52,511 bases of DNA from Halothiobacillaceae bacterium. GTDB taxonomy: Bacteria > Pseudomonadota > Gammaproteobacteria > Halothiobacillales > Halothiobacillaceae. Below are positions 43,034 to 51,815 of the stretch, piece after piece. Below the pieces are notes generated by a model. It did not search any database and was not told the origin of the DNA. It was given only the letters and a program-made list of their open reading frames with translations. The stretch's first letter is position 1. Each line of letters opens with the position of its first letter. The DNA lies in assembly GCA_028696185.1 (NCBI GenBank), contig JAQVHL010000013.1:1-52511 (forward strand), read 5' to 3'. The position numbers were made by a program, and so were the translations under genes.

Positions 43034-46000
43034 TTAGGCTGCCTGGGAAGGGGGAGGCTGGCGCCGCAGGCGCTCGCTGAGGGTCTGGATCAGCTCGAAG
43101 AACATCGGTACGAACAGGATGGCGACGTAGGTGGCGAGGATCATGCCGCCGACGATGCCGGTTCCCAGCGAGTTGCGTGCGCCTTCCCCGGCGCCGGTGG
43201 CCAGGGCCAGCGGCAATACGCCGAGGATGAAGGCCATGGAGGTCATGATGACCGGGCGGAAGCGGATGCGTGCGGCTTCCAGCGCGGCTTCCTTGATCGA
43301 TAGCCCTTCGCCGTGCAGCTTGGCGGCGAATTCGACGATGAGAATCGCGTTCTTGGCTGACAGACCGATCAGAACCAGCAGGCCGACCTGGAAGTAGATG
43401 TCGATGGACAGATCGCGCAGGTAAATGGCGATCAGCGCACCCAGCACGCCAAATGGCACGGCGGTGACCACGGCGAACGGCAGGGACCAGCGTTCGTACT
43501 GTGCGGCGAGAATCAGGAACACCATCAGCAGGCCGAACACGAAAGCGATGTTGCCTGAAGTGCTGGCCGAGAGCTCCTGATAGGCCGCGCCGATCCAGCC
43601 CAGCGCGTAGTCCGGACCGAGTGTGCTTTCCGCCAGTTCCTGCATTGCGGTAAGGGCTTGTCCCGAGCTGTAGCCGGGGGCGGGGTTACCGAGAATCTTC
43701 GCCGCAGGGAAGATGTTGAAGCGATCGACGATGTCCGGGCCGAGGATACGGTAGCTGCGCACGACCGAATCCAGCGGAATCATCTGCCCGGCCTCGTTGC
43801 GCACGAAGATGCGCTTGAGGTCTTCCGGTGCGGCACGGAAATCGGCATCGGCGGCGAGATTGACCTGGAAGTTGCGTCCGAACAGGGCGAAGTCGTTGAC
43901 GTACATCGAGCCGAAGCTGGCCTGCATGGCGGCATAGATGTCCTTGACCTGCACACCCAGCGCGTAGGCCTTGTCACGGTCGATTTCCGCCCGGTAATGC
44001 GGCACGTTCGGGGCAAAGGTCGAGCGCACGCCGGTCAGTTCGGGACGCTGCGCCGCGGCTTCGACCAGCGCGCGGGTGGCGGTGGCCAGAGCTTCCGTGG
44101 TGCCGCCGGTGCGGTTTTGCAGGTACAGCTCGAAACCGCCGGTGGTGGAAATGCCTCGGATGGGCGGAGGCACGAAGGCAAAGGTGCGCGCGTCTTCGAT
44201 GGGGAAGGCCTGCTTCATGACCTTGCCGACCATTGAACTCACGTCCTGTCCCGGGGCAGTGCGTTCGGACCAGTCGTTCAGGCGCACGAAGAAGACGCCC
44301 GTATTCGGACGCAGCGAGCCGGCCAGCAGGTCGAAACCGGCGAATCCTGCAGCGGAGAAAACTTCCGGGTTTTGCAGCATGAGGGCGGAAAGCTCGTCGC
44401 GTACGGCGATGCTGCGGTTCAGCGAAGAGGCTTCCGCCAGGGTGGGCACGGCGATGAAATAGCCTTGGTCCTCCGGCGGAACGAGGCTGGTCGGCGCCTT
44501 GAGGAACAGGTAGGCCGTGGCCGCAATCACCCCACCGAACAGCAGCAGGCCGACCGGCCAGAGGTTCAGGAAGAACCGTACCGCGCCCATGAAGACATGG
44601 GTCAGTCCGGCGAAAAATACGTTGAACAGGCGGAAGAAGCCGCGTGGCTCGCCGTGTTTTTCATGGCGAAGCAGGATGTTGCACAGTGCGGGCGTGAGGG
44701 TCAGGGCAATGATGGCGGAAATCAGCACCGCGATGGAGATGGCCACCGCGAATTGACGGTACATCTCGCCCGCCAGCCCCGGAATGAAGGCCACGGGTAC
44801 GAACACCGCGAGCAGCACCAGTGTGGTGGCGACGATGGGGCCGGTGACCTGTTCCATGGCCTTTATGGCGGCGCTGCGCGAATCGAGCTTTTCCTGGGTC
44901 ATCAGGCGTTCAACGTTCTCGATCACGATGATCGCATCGTCCACCACGATGCCGATGGCGAGCACCATGCCGAACAGGGTCAGCAGGTTGATGGAGAACC
45001 CGACCAGGAAGAGTCCAGCCAGGGTGCCGACGATGGCGACCGGAATGGCCAGCAGCGGAATGATGGTGGCGCGCGGTTTCTGCAGGAAGATGAAAATCAC
45101 CAGCACGACCAGCACCAGCGCTTCCAGGAAGGTCTTGATGACTTCCTTGATCGAGACGCGCACGAAATCGGTGGTATCCAGCGGGATTTCGTAGCTCAGA
45201 TCGCCGGGGAAGTTGCGCGAGAGTTCATCAACCTTTGCGCGGATGTTGTCCACCGTGTCCAGGGCGTTCGCTCCCGGTTGCAGGTAGATGCCGATGGGGA
45301 TCATCGGGCTGCCGTTGAAAGAGGCGGAAAAGCCGTAATTCTTGGAGCCCAGCTCGATGCGTGCCACATCGCCCAGGCGCAGCGTGCCGCCGGTTTCGTT
45401 CGAGCGCAGCACGATGTCGCGGAACTGCTGCTCGTTGGTGAAGCGCCCGTCGGTGGTGATGGTATAGGTGAAGGCCTGTCCTTCCATGGTCGGTTCGCCG
45501 CCGAACTTGCCGGCGGCGAATTGCGCGCTCTGCGCACGGATGGCCTCCGCCACCTCGCTGGGGGTGAGGTTGAACTGCGCCAGCTTGTCCGGTTGCATCC
45601 ATATACGCATGGAGTAATCCGACTGCCCGAACAGGGCCGCGTCTCCGACGCCCTGCACGCGCTTGAGGTCGTCGATGATGTTCAGCAGCGCATAGTTGGA
45701 GATGAACGTGGTGTCGAACTGGCGCGAGGGCGATAGCACCGCGATGACCATCAGCAGCGAGCTGGATTTTTTCTTGACCACCACGCCTTGATTGCGCACG
45801 TCCTGCGGGAGCTGTGCGAGGGCCTGCTGGACGCGGTTGTTGACGTCGATCGTGGCCTGGTCGGGGTCGGTCCCGTTGCGGAAGGTCACCGACATGCGCA
45901 GCGTGCCGGCATCCGAGCTGCTGGAGGTCATGTACAGCATGTTTTCCACGCCGTTGATGCTTTGCTCCAGGGGCGCGGCCACCGATTGCGCGATGACATC

Positions 46001-46165
46001 GGAGCTCGCGCCGGGGTAAGTGGCCTCGACGGACACCTCGGGCGGCACGATTTCCGGGTATTGCTCGACGGGCAGGCCGTTGAAGGCGGCGGCACCGGCA
46101 AGAAGGATGACGATGGCGAGGACCGACGAGAAAACCGGCCGGTCAATGAAAAATCGTGAGAACAC
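43034..46165 (-). CDS. RND multidrug efflux pump, HAE-1 family (AcrB/MexB-like)
   Basis: A 1043-residue proton-driven inner-membrane pump. It opens MFSRFFIDRPVFSSVLAIVI, the HAE-1 N-terminus, then VEQYPEIVPPEVSVEATYPG. The proton-relay aspartate pair lies in GMVLAIGIVVDDAIIVIENV. Two repeats of large periplasmic loops and six helices are present (second half from FFLNLWPVGLLLFGG). The start codon is GTG at 46165, directly after the TAA of the adaptor gene, so the pair is translated as a unit. No outer-membrane channel gene follows, so the pump must borrow a TolC-like partner. Substrates are not predictable. Confidence 0.95.
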   Translation of the reverse strand: MFSRFFIDRPVFSSVLAIVILLAGAAAFNGLPVEQYPEIVPPEVSVEATYPGASSDVIAQSVAAPLEQSINGVENMLYMTSSSSDAGTLRMSVTFRNGTDPDQATIDVNNRVQQALAQLPQDVRNQGVVVKKKSSSLLMVIAVLSPSRQFDTTFISNYALLNIIDDLKRVQGVGDAALFGQSDYSMRIWMQPDKLAQFNLTPSEVAEAIRAQSAQFAAGKFGGEPTMEGQAFTYTITTDGRFTNEQQFRDIVLRSNETGGTLRLGDVARIELGSKNYGFSASFNGSPMIPIGIYLQPGANALDTVDNIRAKVDELSRNFPGDLSYEIPLDTTDFVRVSIKEVIKTFLEALVLVVLVIFIFLQKPRATIIPLLAIPVAIVGTLAGLFLVGFSINLLTLFGMVLAIGIVVDDAIIVIENVERLMTQEKLDSRSAAIKAMEQVTGPIVATTLVLLAVFVPVAFIPGLAGEMYRQFAVAISIAVLISAIIALTLTPALCNILLRHEKHGEPRGFFRLFNVFFAGLTHVFMGAVRFFLNLWPVGLLLFGGVIAATAYLFLKAPTSLVPPEDQGYFIAVPTLAEASSLNRSIAVRDELSALMLQNPEVFSAAGFAGFDLLAGSLRPNTGVFFVRLNDWSERTAPGQDVSSMVGKVMKQAFPIEDARTFAFVPPPIRGISTTGGFELYLQNRTGGTTEALATATRALVEAAAQRPELTGVRSTFAPNVPHYRAEIDRDKAYALGVQVKDIYAAMQASFGSMYVNDFALFGRNFQVNLAADADFRAAPEDLKRIFVRNEAGQMIPLDSVVRSYRILGPDIVDRFNIFPAAKILGNPAPGYSSGQALTAMQELAESTLGPDYALGWIGAAYQELSASTSGNIAFVFGLLMVFLILAAQYERWSLPFAVVTAVPFGVLGALIAIYLRDLSIDIYFQVGLLVLIGLSAKNAILIVEFAAKLHGEGLSIKEAALEAARIRFRPVIMTSMAFILGVLPLALATGAGEGARNSLGTGIVGGMILATYVAILFVPMFFELIQTLSERLRRQPPPSQAA

Positions 46166-47383
46166 TTAACGCGCCTCCTTGCCAGGGGAAGGGGGCTGGG
46201 CCGATGCGTCCGGCGCGGCCGGCTTGACCTGAAGACCGTCGCGCAGCTTGATGAGTCCTTCGACCACCACTGTCTGGCCGGCACTCAGGCCCTGCTCGAT
46301 GACCCGTCCCTGAGTCACGCGCGGTCCCAGGACGACAGGCGTCGCCTTGACCTTGTCTTCAGCACCCAGGACATAGACGATGGTCGAACCGGGTTTCGGG
46401 CCGGAGCCAATCGCGGTTTCCGGTACGACCAGCGCGTTTTCGCGCTTCTCGACCTGCATGCGGATGCGCAGGAATTCATTGGGGCGCACCCGTCCCTCGC
46501 TGTTGCTGAACACGGCGCGCGCGAGCACGGTATCGGTTTTCTGATCCACTGTGGCGCCATGGAAGTTCACCTGGCCTTCGAGTGGCAGTTCCTGACCGTT
46601 GGCACCGACCAGACGGGCCGGCAGCGGCTGCCCCGCACCGGCGCTCAGCGCCGGGCTGTGCGCGTAGGGGTCGTTGGTGGAAAAGCTGAACACCACCTGG
46701 ATGGGGTCGATCTGGGTGATCGTGGTCAGCAGGTCGCCTTCCTTGATGAGGTTCCCGCGTGAGACGGCGCGCAGGCCGCTGACGCCGGCAATGGGGGCAC
46801 GGACATTGGTGTAGTCGAATTCAATCCGCGCCGCGTCGAGCTTGGCGCGCGCCAGCTCGACGCCGGCTTCGGCCAGTTCCAGCGCGGAGCGGGTATTGTC
46901 CCGGTCCTGTTCGCTGGCGACCTTTTTCTCGAACAGCGAAGCCACACGGTTCCAGTCGCGTTTGGCCTTGTTGAGATTCGCCTGGGCGTTGAGCAGCTCC
47001 GCTTCGGCCTGCTTGATGCGCGCCTGATAGGGGCGCGGATCGATGCGGAACAGGCTTTGTCCGGCCTCCACGGCCACGCCTTCCTGATAACCTCGCCCAA
47101 CCAGAATGCCCCCGGCTTGCGCGCGGACTTCAACCTCGCGCATGGCACGGGCACGGGCGGGGTATTCGGCATACACCTCGACGGTCTGAGCTTCGATTTT
47201 CTTTACGCCCACCATCGGCGGGGGCATCTGCGGCGGGGCGGCCAGGCTCAAGGGCGCGAGGCTGCCCAGGAGCAGGGCCAGACCCCAGCGCACACCCTGT
47301 CCGCAGGGCCCGTTCCGGTCAGAGGAGGGGGTGTCGGGATGAGCCGTCCGGGCGGGACGGCAGAGGTGAAAGCGAGCGGACAT
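46166..47383 (-). CDS. RND periplasmic adaptor (AcrA/MexA-like membrane-fusion protein)
   Basis: Links the pump to an outer-membrane channel. The 405-residue protein has a signal segment (WGLALLLGSLAPLSLAA) without a lipobox cysteine, so it is probably not a lipoprotein, unlike AcrA and MexA. It contains the split lipoyl domain (EVRAQAGGILVGRGYQEGVA and YTNVRAPIAGVSGLRAVSRG), a helical hairpin between (AEAELLNAQANLNKAKRDWN), and beta-barrel and membrane-proximal domains. A start further in, near MPPPMVGVKKIEAQT, would lose the signal. It lies 96 bases after exbD and is probably separately transcribed. Confidence 0.94.
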   Translation of the reverse strand: MSARFHLCRPARTAHPDTPSSDRNGPCGQGVRWGLALLLGSLAPLSLAAPPQMPPPMVGVKKIEAQTVEVYAEYPARARAMREVEVRAQAGGILVGRGYQEGVAVEAGQSLFRIDPRPYQARIKQAEAELLNAQANLNKAKRDWNRVASLFEKKVASEQDRDNTRSALELAEAGVELARAKLDAARIEFDYTNVRAPIAGVSGLRAVSRGNLIKEGDLLTTITQIDPIQVVFSFSTNDPYAHSPALSAGAGQPLPARLVGANGQELPLEGQVNFHGATVDQKTDTVLARAVFSNSEGRVRPNEFLRIRMQVEKRENALVVPETAIGSGPKPGSTIVYVLGAEDKVKATPVVLGPRVTQGRVIEQGLSAGQTVVVEGLIKLRDGLQVKPAAPDASAQPPSPGKEAR

Positions 47384-47479
47384 GAGTGGAAGACCCCGGC
47401 GCGAAATGAGAGCGAGTCCCCGATTCTACACGGCCTTCCGTTAAATCGATAGCATGCTTACTAATAGACCATAAATGAA

Positions 47480-47899
47480 TCATTGTCCCCCATCGGGCAG
47501 TGTAATGAAGCCCATCTTGCTCAGGCCCGCCTGGCGTGCGGCCGCCATGACTTCGGCCAGACGCTGATAGCGGGCCTGACTGTCGACAGACAGGTGCAGC
47601 TCCGGCTGCGGTTGGCGCTGGGCGGCATCCGCCAGACGCTGAAGCAGGGCGGTGTCGTCAAGGGCTTCCTCGTTCAGGAAGACCTGACCTTCGACATTGA
47701 TCGCGATGCGCAGGCTGTCCGGTTTGGCCTCGCTGGGCTGGGCGGAGGCATTGGGCAGATCCACCTTGATGGTCTGGGTCATCAGCGGGGCGGTGATGAT
47801 GAAGATGATCAGCAATACCAGCATGACATCCACCAAGGGGGTGGTGTTGATGTCCGCCATCGGTCGCTTGCCGCCGGATTCGAAACTGCCGAAGGACAT
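47480..47899 (-). CDS. exbD: ExbD, TonB energy-transducing subunit
   Basis: A 139-residue protein with one N-terminal helix carrying the essential Asp in MADINTTPLVDVMLVLLIIF and a periplasmic domain (VEGQVFLNEEALDDTALLQR, GFITLPDGGQ). ExbD couples proton flow to TonB with ExbB. The TolR relative is excluded by the adjacent exbB and tonB. Its ATG is 2 bases after the exbB stop. Confidence 0.94.
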   Translation of the reverse strand: MSFGSFESGGKRPMADINTTPLVDVMLVLLIIFIITAPLMTQTIKVDLPNASAQPSEAKPDSLRIAINVEGQVFLNEEALDDTALLQRLADAAQRQPQPELHLSVDSQARYQRLAEVMAAARQAGLSKMGFITLPDGGQ

Positions 47900-47901
47900 C
47901 T

Positions 47902-48642
47902 TCAGACGGCCTCGACCGGTGTCATGGCAACCGGAGCGTGTTCACGGGGGCGGTTGACCGGCGTGTTGAGCGGGTATCCGGTGGTGAAGTACACGTGCAG
48001 GTCATGAGCAAAACCGTCAAGCTCGGTGGAAAGAATGCTCAGGCCACGGTTGAAGGCGTTGTAGGCCAGCACGGCAGGAATGGCCACGGCGAGTCCCAGT
48101 GCGGTCATGATGAGGGCTTCACCCACGGGGCCGGCGACTTGGTCTAGCCCCGCCTTGCCGCTGGCGCCAATGCTTACGAGCGCGTGATAGATGCCCCATA
48201 CCGTGCCGAAAAGACCGATGAAAGGTGCGGTGGAGCCCACCGAGGCCAGGAAGGTCTGGCCGTTTTCCAGGTGGCTGTTGGCGCGGTTGAGCGCCTGGCG
48301 CAAAGCGCGGGTGATGAGCTCGCCAGTAGCGATGTGATCGTTGAGCTGGCGCGTCTCGCCGGAATGCCGGTCGATGTGACGTGCGGCCTGTGCGCCCTGG
48401 GCGGCAAGATAGGCAAAGGCTGGCGTGTTCTTGAGCGCTTCGATGCCCTGCTCGATGCCCGGAGCATGCCAGAAGCGCTCTATCGCCTGTGTGGCATTGC
48501 GGCGCAGACGCAAGAGCTGCCAGGTTTTGCCGAGGATGATGGCCCAGCTCACGATGGACAGAGCCGCCAGCAGGACGAAAATCACATGGGAGACCGTGTC
48601 GCCCTGACTCCACATGGCGCCGATATCCAGGGTTGTGTTCAT
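47902..48642 (-). CDS. exbB: ExbB, TonB-system proton channel subunit
   Basis: A 246-residue three-helix inner-membrane protein of the MotA/TolQ/ExbB family. Hallmarks are VSHVIFVLLAALSIVSWAII, the conserved LASVGSTAPFIGLFGTVWGI and GPVGEALIMTALGLAVAIPA. I start at ATG 48642 (MNTTLDIGAMWSQGDTVSHV), four bases after the tonB stop; the longer frame runs inside tonB. It works with ExbD and TonB to power siderophore, haem or metal receptors. Confidence 0.95.
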   Translation of the reverse strand: MNTTLDIGAMWSQGDTVSHVIFVLLAALSIVSWAIILGKTWQLLRLRRNATQAIERFWHAPGIEQGIEALKNTPAFAYLAAQGAQAARHIDRHSGETRQLNDHIATGELITRALRQALNRANSHLENGQTFLASVGSTAPFIGLFGTVWGIYHALVSIGASGKAGLDQVAGPVGEALIMTALGLAVAIPAVLAYNAFNRGLSILSTELDGFAHDLHVYFTTGYPLNTPVNRPREHAPVAMTPVEAV

Positions 48643-48646
48643 GTGC

Positions 48647-49423
48647 TTAGCTCTCCAGATTGAATGTGATGGGGATGACGACCCAGGCGGGTACCGCCGA
48701 CGTGCCGCGCTTGGCGGGTACGAAGCGCCATTTGCGCACGGCATCCAGGGCCGCTTCGTCCAGACGCTCGCTGCCCGAGCTGCGGTCGATGCGCACCTGC
48801 TCCGGACTGCCGTCGGGCAGAACATGGGCGCGCAGGTAGACCGTGCCTTCTTCACCCAGGCGGCGTGAAATCTTCGGGTAGTTCGGGCGCGGGTTATTCA
48901 GGTAGGCGGCGTCGAAGCGCGCCGGCTCCTCGCGTGCGGGCGCGGGTTCGGGCGTTGCCTGGGCCGCCGGCGCGGGGGGCGGCGGTGACGGATCCTTGCG
49001 CGGCTCGGGCTCGGGTTGGGGTGTCGGTTGGGGTTTGGCCACCGGTTTGGGTTCCGGTTTAGGCTTGGGCTTGGGTTTGCGTGGTTCTGGCGGCGGAGGC
49101 GGTGCTGGCTCCGGCTCGGGGGTTTCGATGCGCGCCACTTCTTCCACCGGCGTCGGTTCAGGTGCGACAGGCTCGGGTTCGACGATGTTTTCGATGGGTG
49201 CGGGTTGCGGTGGTGGCGTCGGTGCGATCAGACTGACCGTCAGGACTTCTTCGGCCGGTGCGGCGGCCATGGGCTGCGGTGTGCTGGCGAGCAGAAAAGG
49301 AGCAAGCAGGGCCGCATGCCCGGCGATGGCAAGCAGCAGGGGGTAAGGGCGACCTCGAGGGCGCAGCAGTTCTGCGCCTGGGGTCGATTTGGAGGGCTGG
49401 GCGGACTGGGCCGGCGCCGGCAT
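48647..49423 (-). CDS. tonB: TonB energy transducer
   Basis: A 258-residue protein with an N-terminal anchor (YPLLLAIAGHAALLAPFLLA, where the His in GHAALL is the functional position). A Pro/Glu/Lys-rich spacer of about 120 residues spans the periplasm (EPEPVAPEPTPVEEV, KPKPKPKPEPKP). The TonB C-terminal domain is NYPKISRRLGEEGTVYLRAH through EAALDAVRKWRFVPAKRG. It is first in tonB-exbB-exbD. A promoter with a Fur-like site lies immediately upstream, so iron repression is likely. Confidence 0.95.
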   Translation of the reverse strand: MPAPAQSAQPSKSTPGAELLRPRGRPYPLLLAIAGHAALLAPFLLASTPQPMAAAPAEEVLTVSLIAPTPPPQPAPIENIVEPEPVAPEPTPVEEVARIETPEPEPAPPPPPEPRKPKPKPKPEPKPVAKPQPTPQPEPEPRKDPSPPPPAPAAQATPEPAPAREEPARFDAAYLNNPRPNYPKISRRLGEEGTVYLRAHVLPDGSPEQVRIDRSSGSERLDEAALDAVRKWRFVPAKRGTSAVPAWVVIPITFNLES

Positions 49424-49447
49424 CCTGATTCACCGTCATAAAGCAAA

Positions 49448-49490
49448 TGATAATTGTTCTTAATAATACTCATGTGCGCACTCAGGTCAA
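49448..49490 (-). promoter_or_regulatory. tonB promoter with Fur-like box
   Basis: On the minus strand, TTGACC (49490-49485), 16 bases, then TATTAT (49468-49463) is a good promoter for tonB. Directly downstream, TGATAATTGTTCTTA (49448-49462) matches the Fur 7-1-7 consensus TGATAATnATTATCA at 11 of 14 defined positions, with one half-site perfect. Iron-loaded Fur would cover the transcription start. Confidence 0.7.
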
Positions 49491-49567
49491 GCCAGTATCG
49501 GGTGTTTTGTGAAAGAGGGGCAAAACGGGCGATTGTCCGGGGGCGGGGTTTGCGCTATGTTGCGGGC

Positions 49568-49876
49568 ATGAGTACGCCTGAATCCAAACAAGCTGCCGCC
49601 CGAGCGGACAATGAAATCGATGCTCTGGTCGGAGCGGCGCCCCGTCGCGCACCCCCGACACCGGAGCAGCTGGCGAAAGCCGAGCGGGCGGGGCGTTCCT
49701 TCAAGATCCTCATGGTGGTCGGGATGGTTCTGACCTTCATTGGTCTGATTGTCGGTTTCACCGCGATGTTCATCGATGCCGACAGTGCGGCCGTCATGTT
49801 CATCGGCATTATCCCTGTTGGCTTTCTGATGACCTTCGGCGGATTGACCGGCTGGGTCCTGGCCGGCGGGCGCTGA
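49568..49876 (+). CDS. Unknown small membrane protein, two helices
   Basis: A 102-residue protein. A polar N-terminus of about 45 residues (MSTPESKQAAARADNEIDAL, PPTPEQLAKAERAGRS) is followed by two membrane segments (ILMVVGMVLTFIGLIVGFTA and VMFIGIIPVGFLMTFGGLTG). I do not recognise a named family. ATG 49568 is taken as the start; a reading from 49454 would cross the tonB regulatory region. It is divergent from tonB and 40 bases before dusA. Confidence 0.7.
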   Translation: MSTPESKQAAARADNEIDALVGAAPRRAPPTPEQLAKAERAGRSFKILMVVGMVLTFIGLIVGFTAMFIDADSAAVMFIGIIPVGFLMTFGGLTGWVLAGGR

Positions 49877-49916
49877 TCTGCCAGTTCACCTTGGTTCCAG
49901 GCCTGTCTTTTCACTC

Positions 49917-50915
49917 ATGATGTCCGATTCTTCCTCGCCTGAAGCTGTTTCGCGCCGTCTGTCCATCGCCCCCATGCTGGACTGGACGGATACTCAGGCG
50001 CGCTATTTCCTGCGCCTGATCTCCCGGCATGTGCGTCTTTACACCGAGATGGTGACCACGGGTGCGCTATGTCATGGCGATCCGGCACGTCATCTGGATT
50101 ATTTCCCCGAAGAGCATCCGCTGGTGCTTCAACTGGGCGGGAGTGACCCGCACGAGCTGGCCCATGGGGCGCGCCTGGGCGAGCAGTGGGGCTATGACGA
50201 AATCAACCTTAACGTGGGGTGCCCCAGCGACCGGGTCATGAGTGGCCGTTTCGGTGCGTGCTTGATGGCTGAGCCGGAATGGGTGGGGGCCTGTGTGCGT
50301 GCCATGCGCGAGGCGGTGAGCGTGCCGGTCAGTGTGAAATGCCGTATCGGTATCGACCGGCAGGATACCTACGAGCCTTTGCGTGATTTCGTCGGAACGG
50401 TGAGCGAGGCGGGGTGCGGGCTGTTCGTGGTTCATGCGCGCAAGGCCTGGCTGGACGGGCTTTCACCTAAGGAAAACCGTGATATTCCGCCCTTGCGTTA
50501 CCCCTATGTCTACCGGCTCAAGGAAGAGTTTCCGCATCTGCACATCAGTTTGAATGGGGGGGTGCGTTCCCTGGAGGAGACGCGCGTTCACCTTGAGCGC
50601 GTCGATGGGGTGATGATCGGGCGTGAGGCCTATCACAACCCCTGGGTGCTGGCGCAGGCCGACCGTGAAATTTTCGGTGAGGCGGAAGCGCCTTTGCCCG
50701 AACGTCTGGACGTTCTGGAGCGCTTCATACGCCATGCGGAGCGCCAGTTGGCGGCAGGCGTGCCTTTGCATGCCATGACCCGGCATATCCTGGGTTTGTT
50801 TCACGAGCAGCCCGGTGCGCGCCGTTTTCGTCGAATTCTCAGCGAGCAAGGTGCCCGGCGTGGCGCGGGTCTGGGGGTTTTGATCGAGGCGGGACGTGCT
50901 GTGGGCTTGTCCTGA
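49917..50915 (+). CDS. dusA: DusA, tRNA-dihydrouridine(20/20a) synthase
   Basis: FMN enzyme that reduces uridines 20 and 20a of tRNA. The 332-residue protein has the DusA signature LSIAPMLDWTDTQARYFLRL, NLNVGCPSDRVMSGRFGACL with the catalytic cysteine in NVGCPS, VSVKCRIGID, VHARKAWLDGLSPKENRDIP and LNGGVRSLEE. The WLDGLSPKENR segment separates DusA from DusB and DusC. ATG 49917 or 49920 is the start. A weak CCTGAG/CTCAGG hairpin spans the stop codon. Confidence 0.95.
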   Translation: MMSDSSSPEAVSRRLSIAPMLDWTDTQARYFLRLISRHVRLYTEMVTTGALCHGDPARHLDYFPEEHPLVLQLGGSDPHELAHGARLGEQWGYDEINLNVGCPSDRVMSGRFGACLMAEPEWVGACVRAMREAVSVPVSVKCRIGIDRQDTYEPLRDFVGTVSEAGCGLFVVHARKAWLDGLSPKENRDIPPLRYPYVYRLKEEFPHLHISLNGGVRSLEETRVHLERVDGVMIGREAYHNPWVLAQADREIFGEAEAPLPERLDVLERFIRHAERQLAAGVPLHAMTRHILGLFHEQPGARRFRRILSEQGARRGAGLGVLIEAGRAVGLS

Positions 50916-50989
50916 GGCTGGATTCGCTCAGGTTTCGTCATGCCTTGCTGTGCACCGCTGACGCTTCACCGCGCCTTCCGTAATGCCTG

Positions 50990-51481
50990 TTAACGTGACA
51001 GCCACTCCACGGGCCGGAGTCCTTCCAGCCGGAATGCCTTGCCGAAACCCGCAACATAGCGCCCATCGTGCGGATTAAGGCGCACAAGGCGAAAGTCCGG
51101 CAAGCGGCGAAGCAGCCTCAGGACGCTGCCGTGTCTTTCCTGCATGGCATCAAGCACGCGGGCGGATGTCTCGCCCTCGGGCCAGTCGACCGAGCAACGC
51201 AGGATCAGGCGCTCACGAGCGAAGATTTGCGCTGTTTGTGTTTCATCGGCCATCAGCATGACGCTTGCGCGTGCCTGGGTTTCCAGGTGCCCTGTGTGCG
51301 GGGCGAGCTGGCTGATAAACAGGTGAAACGCGCCGTCCTGGAAGAGGTAGGGGGCGTAGCTCGGTTCGGGGTCACCCTCCGCATCGAGGGTGACCAGGGT
51401 CAGCGAGCCCAGGCGGTCGATCAGCGCCTGGATGTCCTGCGTCACACGCTCAAGATCGGGAGGGGCAGGGCGCTCATTCAT
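50990..51481 (-). CDS. HugZ/HutZ-like split-barrel flavin/haem-binding family protein
   Basis: A 163-residue protein of the pyridoxamine-phosphate-oxidase-like split-barrel fold. SLTLVTLDAEGDPEPSYAPY, FHLFISQLAPHTGHLETQAR, ASVMLMADE and AGFGKAFRLEG resemble the HugZ/HutZ group, some members of which degrade haem. A catalytic assignment is not certain: general flavin reductase-like members share the fold. Its ATG overlaps the PilZ stop (ATGA), making an operon of PilZ then this gene. The nearby tonB locus fits iron or haem use but is not in the same transcript. Confidence 0.8.
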   Translation of the reverse strand: MNERPAPPDLERVTQDIQALIDRLGSLTLVTLDAEGDPEPSYAPYLFQDGAFHLFISQLAPHTGHLETQARASVMLMADETQTAQIFARERLILRCSVDWPEGETSARVLDAMQERHGSVLRLLRRLPDFRLVRLNPHDGRYVAGFGKAFRLEGLRPVEWLSR

Positions 51482-51786
51482 TGGTTTTCCACAAAGCTGA
51501 TGAAGCGGCAGGCAATATGCTGTGGGGTTTCTCCCAGGGCCAGGCGCACGACTTCGGCTACGGCTTGCAGCGGCGGGGTCAGGGGTAGGCCGGGTTCGAT
51601 GATGACATCCAGTTGCATGCCTTCTCCGAACAGGTGGATGGGCGTGAAGTGCATGGAAAATCCTGTGGCGCTCAAGTCGCGCAACTCGCCTTCCAGCCAG
51701 CGCTCCTGGCTGGGCAGGCGCACGCGCACGGCGGCTCCCTGGGCGTTCATGCGGCGGTGATCGCGGTTATCCGAGACGTTGTACAT
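51478..51786 (-). CDS. PilZ-domain protein, putative c-di-GMP receptor
   Basis: A 102-residue single PilZ domain. The c-di-GMP motifs are present: an Arg pair in DNRDHRRMNAQGAAVRV (RxxxR region) and the D/NxSxxG motif as DLSATGFSM. ATG 51786 is preferred because GGAG lies 9 bases upstream; a TTG five codons earlier would put that site inside the gene. It overlaps the HugZ-like gene by ATGA. It is a plausible reader of the signal made by the GGDEF protein at 2284-4356, though no direct link is shown. Confidence 0.85.
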   Translation of the reverse strand: MYNVSDNRDHRRMNAQGAAVRVRLPSQERWLEGELRDLSATGFSMHFTPIHLFGEGMQLDVIIEPGLPLTPPLQAVAEVVRLALGETPQHIACRFISFVENQ

Positions 51787-51815
51787 GCACTTCAACTCCA
51801 AAGGCGGTCGCCCGG

